Source: Secundilactobacillus mixtipabuli
GTDB taxonomy: Bacteria > Bacillota > Bacilli > Lactobacillales > Lactobacillaceae
Direction: 5' to 3'
Assembly (NCBI RefSeq): GCF_002217925.1
Contig: NZ_BCMF01000004.1
Span: 124,001-188,000 of the forward strand
Length of the DNA stretch: 64,000 nucleotides
Position numbers and translations under genes: made by a program. Below the pieces are notes generated by a model, which saw only the letters and a list, made by a program, of their open reading frames with translations, made no database searches and was not told where the DNA came from. This document shows, one piece after another, positions 44,047-52,847 of the stretch. Position 1 is the first letter of the stretch. Each line of letters starts with the position of its first letter.

Positions 44047-47000
44047 AAGAACAGATTTAAATAAGATCGTCATCATTGGCTCCGGTCCGATCGTCATTGG
44101 TCAAGCAGCTGAATTTGATTATGCTGGTAGCCAAGCTTGCTTAAGCTTAAAGGAGGAAGGCTACGACACCGTTCTGATCAATTCCAACCCTGCCACGATC
44201 ATGACTGACGACGAAATTGCCGATAAGGTCTACCTAGAGCCGTTAACCTTAGAAAGTGTCACCGCTATTTTAAAGAAGGAAAAGCCAGATGCCATTTTAC
44301 CAACTTTGGGTGGTCAAACCGGTCTTAACTTAGCCGTTGAACTGGCAAAGAAAGGCATCTTAGCCGACCTTGGCATTGAACTGCTGGGAACTAACCTGCA
44401 CACGATCAACCAAGCAGAAGACCGTGAAGCTTTCAAAGATTTAATGAACGATCTCAACCAGCCGATTCCGCCTTCGAAGACGGTTTACGATCTTCAATCT
44501 GGGCTCGATTTTGCCCATGAAATTGGCTATCCGGTCATTATCAGACCAGCCTACACGCTTGGCGGCACTGGCGGCGGCTTCGCCCATAATGATGACGAAA
44601 TGCAAACCGTCCTTAGCCGTGGGTTAACCATGTCACCAGAAACCGAATGCTTAGTCGAAAAGAGTATCGCCGGCTACAAAGAAATTGAATTTGAAGTCAT
44701 GCGGGACCATAATGGTTCTTCAATTATTGTCGCCGGCATGGAAAACTTCGATCCAGTTGGGATTCACACTGGCGACTCCATTGTCTTCACCCCAACGCAA
44801 ACATTGACAGATAAAGAATATCAGCGTTTACGGGATGCCTCATTGACGATTGTTAACGCCCTTAAAATTGAGGGTGGCTGTAACGTTCAGTTAGCTCAGG
44901 ATCCATACAGTGAGCACTATTATGTGATTGAAGTTAACCCTCGGGTCAGCCGTTCTTCCGCGTTGGCTTCAAAGGCCACCGGGTATCCAATCGCCAAAAT
45001 CGCCGCTAAAATTGCGGTTGGCTTAAACCTTGATGAAATCATCAACCCAATTACCCAAACAACTTATGCATTGTTTGAACCCGCCTTGGATTACGTGGTC
45101 GCTAAAATTCCACGTTTTGCCTTTGACAAGTTCTACCATGCTGACCGTAAGTTAGGCACCCAGATGAAAGCCACTGGCGAAGTGATGGCCATTGGGAGCA
45201 ACATTGAAGAAGCTTTACTAAAAGCTGTACAATCACTGGAACTTGATACTCAAATGCAGACCACCCTTTTACCTGAAGGTGCCAAAAAACAATCACTGAA
45301 TGACCTGCTGGAAACCATCAAAACCCCGACGGACATCCGTTTATTTGAAATTTTTGCTGCCATTTGTAAAGGGGCAACAATCGATCAGCTGCACGATTCA
45401 ACTAAGATCGACAAATTCTTCTTAGCAAAATTAATGAACATTATTGCCATGCAAAAAGAACTGATGACCAGTATGCTCACTGCTGAAACCATCTTAAAAG
45501 CTCAGAAACTTGGCTTTGATGATGATATGATCAAAGCAGTGGCCACAATTACTGACGAAGAACTTGCTAAATTGCATAGTATGACAAATCAGCATCTCGT
45601 CTATAAAATGGTCGATACCTGCGCGGCTGAATTTGAAAGTTTCACACCTTATTTCTACAGTACAGTTGGCAATGAAAATGAAAGTAAGCCGCTGGGCAAC
45701 AGTGTCATCGTTCTTGGTGCTGGTCCAATCCGGATCGGTCAAGGCGTTGAGTTTGATTACACTACCGTTCACTCAGTGAAGGCCCTTCAAGCAGCCGGTT
45801 ATAATGCCATTATTATTAATAATAATCCGGAAACTGTTTCAACGGACTTCTCGATTTCCGATAAACTGTACTTTGAACCGCTCACAATTGACTCGGTGAT
45901 GAACATTGTCAATCTAGAAAAACCAATTGGTGTGATTGTTCAATTTGGTGGTCAAACAGCCATTAATTTGACTCAGCAATTAACCGATCGTGGGGTCAAG
46001 ATCCTTGGGACCAACATGGCAGGAATCGAACAAACCGAAAACCGGCACGACTTTGAAGAGTTGCTGATCAATCAGGGAATTGAACACCCAGCTGGTGATA
46101 CAGCTACTGATATTCCCGGTGCCCACGAAATTGCCAGCAAACTTGGCTATCCCGTCTTGGTACGGCCAAGCTTTGTTCTCGGTGGTAAGGGAATGGCCAT
46201 CGTGCATGATCAAAATGAGCTCAATGCTTATCTTGTTCCAGCACTCAAGCATAGTCATGGTGAACCCATCTTAATCGATAAGTACATCAAGGGAACCGAA
46301 TGTGAAGTCGACATTCTTAGCGACGGCAAGCAGGTCTTTATTCCAGGAATTATGGAGCATCTGGAAGGCGCCGGCGTGCATTCGGGTGATTCCATTGCGA
46401 TGTATCCGCCGCAAACATTAACGGCTTCACAAAAATCAGCAATCATTCAAATCGCCACTAAGATCGGTAAATCTGTTCACTGTATAGGGATGATGAACAT
46501 TCAGTTTATCGTTGCCGATCAAGTGTATGTCATCGAAGTGAACCCAAGAGCCTCTCGGACCGTTCCGTTCATGAGTAAAATCACCCACTTGCATTTAGCC
46601 CAGTTAGCCACTCAGCTGATCATTGGCAAATCCTTAACAGAAATTGGTCTGCATTCGGGAATGCATCCTGAACCGGACAGCGTTTACGTCAAAGCGCCAG
46701 TCTTCTCATTTGCTAAGTTACCAGGAGCGCCAACCGCGCTGAGTCCAGAAATGAAATCAACTGGTGAAGACCTTGGTCATGGTCATACTTTGGCTGAGGC
46801 ACTGCACAAAGCCTTCTTTGACAGTTACCATTTCGATAGTAACAAAACTGGGCCAGTTCTGGTCACGCCAACTGACGCTAAGAACACCGATTTAATGGCA
46901 GCACTTGATGCCGGCGGTTACCCGCACCAGGTCTACAAAATGGGTCAAAAATGGCCTAAATGCTTAGCTTTCGTACTAGCAACAGAGGATGAAAGCCGTC

Positions 47001-47119
47001 TTGCTAAACAGCTGACGACTCGTGCACTTAGTCATGAAGTCACCCTATTTACGGCCGTTGATACTGTTGCTTCACTGGTAAAAAACGTCCAAATTACCCG
47101 TGCCAAACAAGCGGGTTAA
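44039..47119 (+). CDS. carB: Carbamoyl-phosphate synthase large subunit
   Basis: 1026 residues, about 45 shorter than E. coli CarB, with the allosteric C-terminal domain reduced. Two homologous halves: first ATP-grasp near [19 protein letters not shown] and [16 protein letters not shown], second beginning near residue 555 with [35 protein letters not shown] and [14 protein letters not shown] end the two ATP-grasp folds. ATG 44039 follows GGGGGAG inside the end of carA. Confidence 0.97.
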   Translation: MPKRTDLNKIVIIGSGPIVIGQAAEFDYAGSQACLSLKEEGYDTVLINSNPATIMTDDEIADKVYLEPLTLESVTAILKKEKPDAILPTLGGQTGLNLAVELAKKGILADLGIELLGTNLHTINQAEDREAFKDLMNDLNQPIPPSKTVYDLQSGLDFAHEIGYPVIIRPAYTLGGTGGGFAHNDDEMQTVLSRGLTMSPETECLVEKSIAGYKEIEFEVMRDHNGSSIIVAGMENFDPVGIHTGDSIVFTPTQTLTDKEYQRLRDASLTIVNALKIEGGCNVQLAQDPYSEHYYVIEVNPRVSRSSALASKATGYPIAKIAAKIAVGLNLDEIINPITQTTYALFEPALDYVVAKIPRFAFDKFYHADRKLGTQMKATGEVMAIGSNIEEALLKAVQSLELDTQMQTTLLPEGAKKQSLNDLLETIKTPTDIRLFEIFAAICKGATIDQLHDSTKIDKFFLAKLMNIIAMQKELMTSMLTAETILKAQKLGFDDDMIKAVATITDEELAKLHSMTNQHLVYKMVDTCAAEFESFTPYFYSTVGNENESKPLGNSVIVLGAGPIRIGQGVEFDYTTVHSVKALQAAGYNAIIINNNPETVSTDFSISDKLYFEPLTIDSVMNIVNLEKPIGVIVQFGGQTAINLTQQLTDRGVKILGTNMAGIEQTENRHDFEELLINQGIEHPAGDTATDIPGAHEIASKLGYPVLVRPSFVLGGKGMAIVHDQNELNAYLVPALKHSHGEPILIDKYIKGTECEVDILSDGKQVFIPGIMEHLEGAGVHSGDSIAMYPPQTLTASQKSAIIQIATKIGKSVHCIGMMNIQFIVADQVYVIEVNPRASRTVPFMSKITHLHLAQLATQLIIGKSLTEIGLHSGMHPEPDSVYVKAPVFSFAKLPGAPTALSPEMKSTGEDLGHGHTLAEALHKAFFDSYHFDSNKTGPVLVTPTDAKNTDLMAALDAGGYPHQVYKMGQKWPKCLAFVLATEDESRLAKQLTTRALSHEVTLFTAVDTVASLVKNVQITRAKQAG

Positions 47120-47163
47120 GTTATCAACAAACTGCGACAAAACGTGCTAGATTCTGGAATGTG

Positions 47164-47203
47164 AAAAATGCCTATTTTGCGATTTTGCGGAATAGGCATT
47201 TTT
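47164..47203 (+). terminator. Terminator after carAB
   Basis: AAAATGCCTATT / AATAGGCATTTT stem and TTTTTGCG. Confidence 0.85.
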
Positions 47204-47355
47204 GCGTTAAACGGCCTAAATTGAGCGACAGATTTAGCTGACAGTTTTATTTGGTGAAACCGTTTACTTTCTGATTGACACTCACCTTTTAACCTGCGAT
47301 GATTGAATTAAAGATATCAAACCGATAGACGACACCTACACTGGAGGGATTGAAA

Positions 47356-47985
47356 ATGATCAAAGATCAAGATCCGCAAACAATTGAAAGGCTCACCCAT
47401 TTGACCCTTTTATTAGTGATTCATGCTCCTAAACACGTCCCCTTAGAAGATCTGACTCAAGCCTTAAATTCTGACGTTGATACCGTCCGTCATGATCTGA
47501 ACTGGGTCTCTGATTTTCTCGCACATTACGACTTAGTTGTCGACCCCACAGTTGACCAAGCGGTAGCCGTTTATGGTCAGGAAAACAACCTCTTTCGTGC
47601 CACCATTGATCTTTTAAAATCATTTTCAAAGTCAGGAGAACTTGTGACGACCTTCCCGGTTGGGGATGCAAAATTAGAGGATCAATTAAAAACCCAGGTT
47701 GCAGCATTAGTTAAGACAACGCCACTAGATATCACCGCGCAACAGTCGATTTACGATTACCTATGGACCGTTGCGATGCGCTACCGATACGGCCGAGTTA
47801 AGCGGTTAGGGCTGGCTGAACTCTTCACGCCCGGTCAACTTGCCCTCATTTCAAACGAAAAAGTCATCCATCCATGGTCACAAAAAACGATTGAAATCTT
47901 AGAAGATGACCTGCCATCTAACGAAGACCTGCCTCTGGTAGAGGCTTATCTATTGACCTTAAGAGTCTGGCTTTACGCGAACTAG
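47356..47985 (+). CDS. Putative regulator with BglG-like HTH and PRD-like region
   Basis: 209 residues. VPLEDLTQALNSDVDTVRHD followed by LNWVSDFL resembles the N-terminal HTH of BglG/Mga-type regulators, with the usual beta-hairpin after it (YDLVVDPTVDQAVAVYGQE). The C-terminal part (AQQSIYDYLWTVAMRYRYGR) is helical and PRD-like. No PTS-binding domains follow, so it is much shorter than BglG activators. Targets cannot be inferred. ATG 47356 is 7 nt after GGAGGG. Similarity is remote; it could be of unrelated function. Confidence 0.5.
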   Translation: MIKDQDPQTIERLTHLTLLLVIHAPKHVPLEDLTQALNSDVDTVRHDLNWVSDFLAHYDLVVDPTVDQAVAVYGQENNLFRATIDLLKSFSKSGELVTTFPVGDAKLEDQLKTQVAALVKTTPLDITAQQSIYDYLWTVAMRYRYGRVKRLGLAELFTPGQLALISNEKVIHPWSQKTIEILEDDLPSNEDLPLVEAYLLTLRVWLYAN

Positions 47986-47997
47986 ACACATTGAACG

Positions 47998-48044
47998 CAA
48001 ACAAGCGCCGTCTCGCCGATTTCACGGGACAGCGCTTGTTTTTA
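47998..48044 (+). terminator. Terminator after the putative regulator
   Basis: AAACAAGCGC / GCGCTTGTTT with inner GTCTCG/CGGGAC, then TTTTAG. Confidence 0.88.
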
Positions 48045-48129
48045 GACTGCGTCACTGCTTCTTTTCTTTCGTCAAAACTCCGGCTATAATGGGACCATTG
48101 TTTTAATCACGACTAACCGGAGGATACTT

Positions 48130-48615
48130 ATGCTAACCTTTCAACCTGCTGAACCAGACCAACTTGATGCCATTATGACAATTGAAAATCAGGGATTCAA
48201 TCCTGACGAGGCTGCAACCCGAAAGAGTATGGCCCAACGAATCACCTGCATCAGTGACACCTTTATTGTGGCCTCGCGGCATCAACGCGTACTAGGCTAC
48301 ATCGTGGGGCCAGCATCGAATGACCGTTACATTAGCGACGACCTTTTTGATCATCTGGAAGCCAACCGCCCAACGGACCGTTATCAAACCGTTCTCAGCT
48401 TAGCAGTCGCTAAAAGTACCCGCAACATGGGTCTGGGAAGCAGCCTGCTGACCGAGCTGGCAAAAGTGGCACGTGCTCAGCACCGCGAAGCGATTACCTT
48501 AACTTGTTTAGAAAAACTGATCCCCTTTTACGAACACAACGGTTACGTTAATGAAGGTGTTTCAGCCTCTACCCACGCTGATGAAACTTGGTATAACATG
48601 GTCAAAGTCCTTTAA
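48130..48615 (+). CDS. GNAT family N-acetyltransferase
   Basis: 161 residues. The acetyl-CoA loop is KSTRNMGLGSSLLTELAKVA (about residues 97-116), with LSLAVAKSTR before and LIPFYEHNGYVNEG at the end, typical of the GNAT fold. Substrate unknown; aminoalkyl or aralkylamine-type relatives share this pattern. CCGGAGGATACTT precedes the start. Single gene, convergent with the phosphatase gene. Confidence 0.88.
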   Translation: MLTFQPAEPDQLDAIMTIENQGFNPDEAATRKSMAQRITCISDTFIVASRHQRVLGYIVGPASNDRYISDDLFDHLEANRPTDRYQTVLSLAVAKSTRNMGLGSSLLTELAKVARAQHREAITLTCLEKLIPFYEHNGYVNEGVSASTHADETWYNMVKVL

Positions 48616-48627
48616 TTGCTCAATCAA

Positions 48628-49239
48628 TTAAAACAGCCGGTTATAATACCAAAGATAATAGTGACCATCAATCAAACTGATTTTTGTCACACTGGTGTTA
48701 TCGGGCTCTGGCAGTGTCATTGGGTCAGTTGGCTGCAAAGCGGCTAAGGCGGCAGCTTTAACCGTAAAACCATGGGTAACCACGATGTACTTACCAGCGG
48801 TAAACCGATCAGCGTAGTCTGTCATAAAATCCGTTACTCGGTCGACAACGTGGTCAAAGGTTTCACCCTCTGTCGCGTAAGTCGTATAACTTGGCAAGAC
48901 GTCGTGAAGGACCGAATCAAAAACTGCTGGATATTTTGCTTCCAGATCTCGATTCTTCAAACCATCCCACTGACCGTATGAGATTTCCAGCAAGCGTAGA
49001 TCAGTTTGTTGGGGCAAATTGGCGGTTTCATTCACAATGGCCGCCGTTTCCAACGTGCGGGTCAGCGGACTGACAAGCAATTGGTCCGCAAATTGAACGT
49101 CAAAGGCATCGTGTAAGTGTTGGGCTTGTTTTTTCCCAGTTTCATTCAATAATGTGATTTCAGAATTAATGATCCCCTGCTTCAGACCCAGTGCATTCGC
49201 TTCAGTCTGACCGTGGCGAATAAAATAAAATTCAGTCAT
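48628..49239 (-). CDS. Histidine phosphatase (phosphoglycerate mutase family)
   Basis: 203 residues. Catalytic motif YFIRHGQTEANALGLKQG, second arginine/His in LVSPLTRTLETA and VVTHGFTVKAAALAAL, glutamate in LLEISYGQWDG. A phosphatase rather than glycolytic mutase because it is short and cofactor-dependent mutase loops are missing. Substrate unknown. It lies upstream of and divergent from serCA, yet no link in function is evident. Confidence 0.88.
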   Translation of the reverse strand: MTEFYFIRHGQTEANALGLKQGIINSEITLLNETGKKQAQHLHDAFDVQFADQLLVSPLTRTLETAAIVNETANLPQQTDLRLLEISYGQWDGLKNRDLEAKYPAVFDSVLHDVLPSYTTYATEGETFDHVVDRVTDFMTDYADRFTAGKYIVVTHGFTVKAAALAALQPTDPMTLPEPDNTSVTKISLIDGHYYLWYYNRLF

Positions 49240-49424
49240 GCGGTATCCTCATTTCTTGATGAATAATGGTTTCTTCTGCGCATCAATAACTAGTACTTTC
49301 ATCATATCAATTATCCTCATACAATTCCAATGTTTAAAAAGTTCGCTGACTGCCCGACATTTCCATTAATGATAGTAAATCGCTTCCATTTCCCTCTCCT
49401 AGCAAACAAACTTAAAAAATTGCG

Positions 49425-49453
49425 TTGACAAGTTTTCCAACGTCTGTTAAATT
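49425..49453 (+). promoter_or_regulatory. Promoter of the serCA leader-operon transcript
   Basis: TTGACA (49425-49430), 17-bp spacer, TAAATT (49448-49453). Transcription would start near 49460, just ahead of the leader peptide ribosome site AAAGGGAGG (49464-49472). Confidence 0.75.
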
Positions 49454-49481
49454 TTAATTAAAGAAAGGGAGGCTTAATGAT

Positions 49482-49544
49482 ATGAACAAACTTAACAATC
49501 AGCAAACAGTATCATCCTCCTGGTCTACAGTCACATCTGTGTAG
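49482..49544 (+). CDS. Serine-rich leader peptide of the serCA operon (20 residues)
   Basis: Reading ATG 49482 to TAG 49542-49544 gives MNKLNNQQTVSSSWSTVTSV. Five of 20 codons are serine (TCA TCC TCC … TCT … TCT), four of them within five codons at 49512-49526. A strong ribosome site AAAGGGAGG lies 9 nt before the ATG and a consensus promoter 30 nt further up. The peptide gene overlaps the first two pairing segments of a chain of RNA hairpins ending in a terminator before serC. I infer that it is translated to sense charged serine tRNA; the peptide itself need not have a function. Confidence 0.78.
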   Translation: MNKLNNQQTVSSSWSTVTSV

Positions 49545-49667
49545 ACCCATCTTGACGTACCCTGATTGGTCTCACACAGATGAATTTCCGAATTCAAATT
49601 CAGCTGTGAGACCGCTATACCTGTAATCAATCACCCCCTCACAGTCATTGCTGTGAGGGGTTTTAAT
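49522..49667 (+). promoter_or_regulatory. Putative serine attenuator with six alternating pairing segments
   Basis: Segments: 1 = 49522-49530, 2 = 49537-49547, 3 = 49568-49579, 4 = 49604-49613, 5 = 49635-49644, 6 = 49651-49660. 1:2 pairs 9 bp with a 2-nt bulge; 3:4 pairs 9 bp perfectly; 5:6 is the terminator. Alternatives 2:3 (11 bp, one bulge) and 4:5 (7 bp, CTGTGAG with CTCACAG) exclude the terminator. Serine codons fall in and just before segment 1, the stop codon in segment 2. Confidence 0.75.
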
Positions 49668-49668
49668 T
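49635..49668 (+). terminator. Terminator of the serCA leader
   Basis: Perfect 10-bp stem CCCCTCACAG / CTGTGAGGGG with a 6-nt loop, then TTTTAATTTTT, 20 bp before the serC start. Confidence 0.93.
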
Positions 49669-49687
49669 TTTATTGGAGGAATATTTC

Positions 49688-50764
49688 ATGACCATTTATA
49701 ATTTTGCCGCTGGTCCAGCCACTTTACCAGACCAAGTCATCAAACAAATTCAAACTGAACTGCCCTCACTGCGTGGAACAGGTATGAGCATCATGGAAAT
49801 CTCACACCGTTCCGCCCTGTTCGACGACATCATCAACACCGCTCAGCAAGATCTGCGGGATCTCATGGATATCCCCGAAGACTACGCTGTTCTGTTCTTC
49901 CAAGGCGGCGGAACCGGCCAATTTGCAGCCGTGCCAATGAACTTAGCTACGAAGCACCACCGCATTGCACTATTAGATAGCGGCCACTGGGCTGCTAAAG
50001 CTGGTGAAGAAGCCGCCAACTTAGGCTACCAAGTCGACACCCTCGCTTCCACTAAGGGCACCCACTACGACCGGCTGCCCGCCCGGACTTCAACTCTTCC
50101 CGTCGATACTTATGACTATCTGCATATTTGTACCAATAACACGATTGAGGGGACAGCTTATCATGATCTACCGCAAACTAACGGCACACCATTGGTAGCT
50201 GATATGTCTTCCAACATTATGGCTCAGCACTATAACGTGACTGACTTCGGCCTGATCTTTGCCGGCGTCCAAAAGAACCTCGGCCCCGCAGGTGTGACAG
50301 TTGTAATCGTGAAAAAAGCCTTAATTCAAAACGTTGACCATATTCCAAGTGTCTTTAATTACCAGCTCTTCGCTAAAAAGAATTCCATGCCAAACACACC
50401 GCCAGTCTTCAACATTTATGCGACGGGCTTAACCTTAAAATGGTTAAAAAAAATCGGTGGTATTGAAGCAATGGAAGCTCAAAATAAGAAAAAAGCCAGT
50501 TTACTGTACGACTTTTTAGACCAGTCAAAACTGTTCAACAACCCCGTAAAGCATGAAGATCGTTCACTGACGAACGTGCCTTTCATGACGAATGATCCCC
50601 AAACTAATCAAGCCGCCATCGCTGATTTAACTGCTCACGGATTATTGAATTTAAAGGGCCACCGTAGCGTTGGTGGCCTGCGAGCCAGCCTCTATAACGC
50701 CATGCCGTTTGAAGGGGTTGAAGCCCTTGTAAATGAGCTTTATCACTTTGAAAAGAATTTGTAG
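49688..50764 (+). CDS. serC: Phosphoserine aminotransferase
   Basis: 358 residues, PLP-dependent; makes phosphoserine from 3-phosphohydroxypyruvate. NFAAGPATLPDQVI start block, GGGTGQFAAVPMNL phosphate site, ADMSSNIMAQ before the PLP lysine in FAGVQKNLGPAGVTVV, and the closing GGLRASLYNAMP. ATG 49688 is 8 nt after GGAGG. First gene of the operon behind the leader; serB is not here, so a phosphatase elsewhere must finish serine synthesis. Confidence 0.97.
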   Translation: MTIYNFAAGPATLPDQVIKQIQTELPSLRGTGMSIMEISHRSALFDDIINTAQQDLRDLMDIPEDYAVLFFQGGGTGQFAAVPMNLATKHHRIALLDSGHWAAKAGEEAANLGYQVDTLASTKGTHYDRLPARTSTLPVDTYDYLHICTNNTIEGTAYHDLPQTNGTPLVADMSSNIMAQHYNVTDFGLIFAGVQKNLGPAGVTVVIVKKALIQNVDHIPSVFNYQLFAKKNSMPNTPPVFNIYATGLTLKWLKKIGGIEAMEAQNKKKASLLYDFLDQSKLFNNPVKHEDRSLTNVPFMTNDPQTNQAAIADLTAHGLLNLKGHRSVGGLRASLYNAMPFEGVEALVNELYHFEKNL

Positions 50765-50776
50765 GAGATGTTAGTT

Positions 50777-51940
50777 ATGTATCAGATTAAAACGTATAAC
50801 GCCATTGTGAAAGCTGGTCTGGATCGTTTTACTGACCAATATCAAATTAATCAAACTGATGACGCAGATGCTTACCTCATCCGTTCGGTTAACTTGCACG
50901 AGCAAGAACTGCCCAAGAATTTAAAAGTCATTGCCAGAGCGGGTGCCGGCTTCAATAACGTGCCTATCGACAGGGCGACAGCTAACGGTACGGCCGTTTT
51001 TACCACCCCAGGGAGCAACGCAAACGCGGTGAAGGAACTGATGATCGCCATGCTCATTGCCGCCTCACGGAACTTATTTGCAGCTGCTGATTACGCGGCT
51101 CATAATAGCGGTGCCGATATTTCAAAACGGACTGAACACGATAAGACCAAGTTTAACGGTCAAGAACTGCTGGGAAAAACGTTAGCTGTGATCGGTGTTG
51201 GCCACGTTGGCTCATTGGTAGCCAATGCAGCCAGTCAGCTTGGGATGAAAGTCATCGCCTACGATCCTTATCTATCATCAGATGCCGCATGGCGAATTTC
51301 TACTGATATCCACCGAGCCAAAACGTTGACTACCGCTCTCAAAAATGCCGATTATGTCACGATCCATGTACCGAAAAATGATGAAACAACCGGGATGATC
51401 GGTGCTAAAGAATTTGCAGCAATGAAGGATGGCGTCACCGTGTTCAACTTCGCTCGTGGCGGTATCGTGAATAATACTGAAATGCTAAAGGCACTGGATA
51501 GCGGTCACGCAAAGGGTTATTTTACTGATTTTGGCAGCGATGAGATTTTAAACCGTAAGGATGTTGTAGTCACTCCCCATATCGGTGGCTCTACCGGCGA
51601 AGCAGAAACCAACGGTGCTGTCCAAGGTGCTGAAATAATTATGCATTTTCTGGAAACCGGTAACGTGCAAAACAGTGTTAACTTGCCTAATTTGCAAGTA
51701 CCATTTGGGACACCATATCGGATCACGGTCATGCACCAAAACATCCCTAACATGGTCGGCCAGATTGCCACGATTTTAGCAAATGCTGACATTAACATTG
51801 AAAATATGAGTAACGCTGCTAAGGACAAAGTAGCTTATACAATCATTGACGTGAACCATCTACAAAAACAAGATGCCGTGATCATTGATCAATTGAATGC
51901 GATCGATGCTGTTTATCGCGTAAGATTAATCAGAAAGTGA
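50777..51940 (+). CDS. serA: D-3-phosphoglycerate dehydrogenase
   Basis: 387 residues. Oxidises 3-phosphoglycerate, the entry to serine synthesis. NAD loop AVIGVGHVGSLVANA, catalytic Arg in NFARGGIVNN, Glu/Asp in TDFGSDEIL (the usual acidic residue region), His in VVTPHIGGSTGEAE, and a C-terminal ACT domain (about residues 315-387, RITVMHQNIPNMVGQIATIL). The ACT domain suggests serine feedback on top of attenuation. ATG 50777 follows AGGAG by 9 nt. Confidence 0.95.
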   Translation: MYQIKTYNAIVKAGLDRFTDQYQINQTDDADAYLIRSVNLHEQELPKNLKVIARAGAGFNNVPIDRATANGTAVFTTPGSNANAVKELMIAMLIAASRNLFAAADYAAHNSGADISKRTEHDKTKFNGQELLGKTLAVIGVGHVGSLVANAASQLGMKVIAYDPYLSSDAAWRISTDIHRAKTLTTALKNADYVTIHVPKNDETTGMIGAKEFAAMKDGVTVFNFARGGIVNNTEMLKALDSGHAKGYFTDFGSDEILNRKDVVVTPHIGGSTGEAETNGAVQGAEIIMHFLETGNVQNSVNLPNLQVPFGTPYRITVMHQNIPNMVGQIATILANADINIENMSNAAKDKVAYTIIDVNHLQKQDAVIIDQLNAIDAVYRVRLIRK

Positions 51941-52081
51941 TTGTATCAGCCATAACAAAAGGAACAAGGTTGTGCCATAAGTCTCTATTGGTAAGTATTT
52001 CAATTAACTTGTTAACTAAAATTCGTTAGGATCACACTTTGGTTCATCACTTCAATGTAGTCTAATCGTGCGCCAAAGCTC

Positions 52082-52165
52082 AGATTCCGGCCATTTAACG
52101 CAGAACAAGCCTACCCCGACAAAGTTCGCCGGAATAGGCTTGTTCTGCGTTAAATTCTGGAATCT
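52082..52165. repeat. Long imperfect palindrome
   Basis: 84 bp: 20-bp perfect arm ATTTAACGCAGAACAAGCCT with its complement, extended by AGATTCC/GGAATCT beyond a small internal loop. No T-run on either side. Confidence 0.8.
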
Positions 52166-52457
52166 ACCGAGTTTTGTCACACACTCGTCTCTTTTTAGTA
52201 TGGAACCAAACAGGTGATCAACGTCCCTACGCGTCAATCACCTGTTTAAAAATGTTCGAACTTTACTGTTGTTGGGGAACGCGAAGCAAAGTCATACTTG
52301 TTGCAAGAACTATCATAATCGAAACACCTAAACGCGAATCAATTATGTTAGGTTGGAACGTTTACCACTAATGTTTAAATGATTCGTCATCACCAAACAC
52401 TTCTATCTACGCTGCAGCTTATCGTCACGCCCCCACGTCGCGATAAGTACAACTTCA

Positions 52458-52631
52458 TTACTGATTGGTACCACTTGAATAAATGAAGGATCCAGCAGTC
52501 ATGTTGAAATCAATATTCTCTCCAATATCAATCTCGGCTGTGAATTGATCGCTCCCAAGCGATTCATTTATTAACACGTCATACCGATTCACTGTAATGA
52601 TTACCCTTGTATTAAATCCCCTAGCTAATTT
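52458..52631 (-). pseudogene. Possible remnant of a small protein gene
   Basis: Open minus-strand frame of 57 codons, with no normal start codon at its upstream end, reading like a genuine protein end (VIITVNRYDVLINESLGSDQ … FIYSSGTNQ). Another frame just upstream (ATG near 52646) reads MANDLEIS and stops, as if a frameshift had split one gene. A short GTG-started version of 44 residues is also possible. Not recognised; weak support. Confidence 0.3.
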
Positions 52632-52721
52632 CTAGGTCGTTAGCCATGCAGAAACGTTAAGCAAGAGCTCCTTTAATACAAGACTAATTATGGCTTGAAA
52701 TCCCCGTAAATTCAACACTTG

Positions 52722-52765
52722 GCGTCTCCCACTTTTTTTAAATTTTTTAAAAAAAGTGGGGAAAC
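52722..52765. terminator. Hairpin upstream of the Mga-like gene
   Basis: CCCACTTTTTTTAA / TTAAAAAAAGTGGG, a near-perfect A/T-rich stem. Confidence 0.55.
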
Positions 52766-52847
52766 GGATTAGGCAGAAAACCAGATTATTTCGCGCAAAT
52801 ATACTATAATAAGTTATAATTTAGGGTGGAATAATAATCGAGCTTGA

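Larger units (their letters stand above)
51941..52847. other. 900-bp region without an intact gene; decayed coding remnants
   Basis: Contains a very long hairpin (52082-52165), a second hairpin (52208-52246), minus-strand fragments that read like protein ends without proper starts, and an AT-rich promoter zone before the Mga-like gene with two TATAAT-like boxes near 52805-52820. No frame with a ribosome site is supported. Confidence 0.55.

Noticed and set aside
49460-49687. T-box riboswitch before serC
   Set aside because: No AGGGTGGNACCGCG-type T-box sequence or specifier-loop architecture is present; the leader-peptide layout explains the region better.
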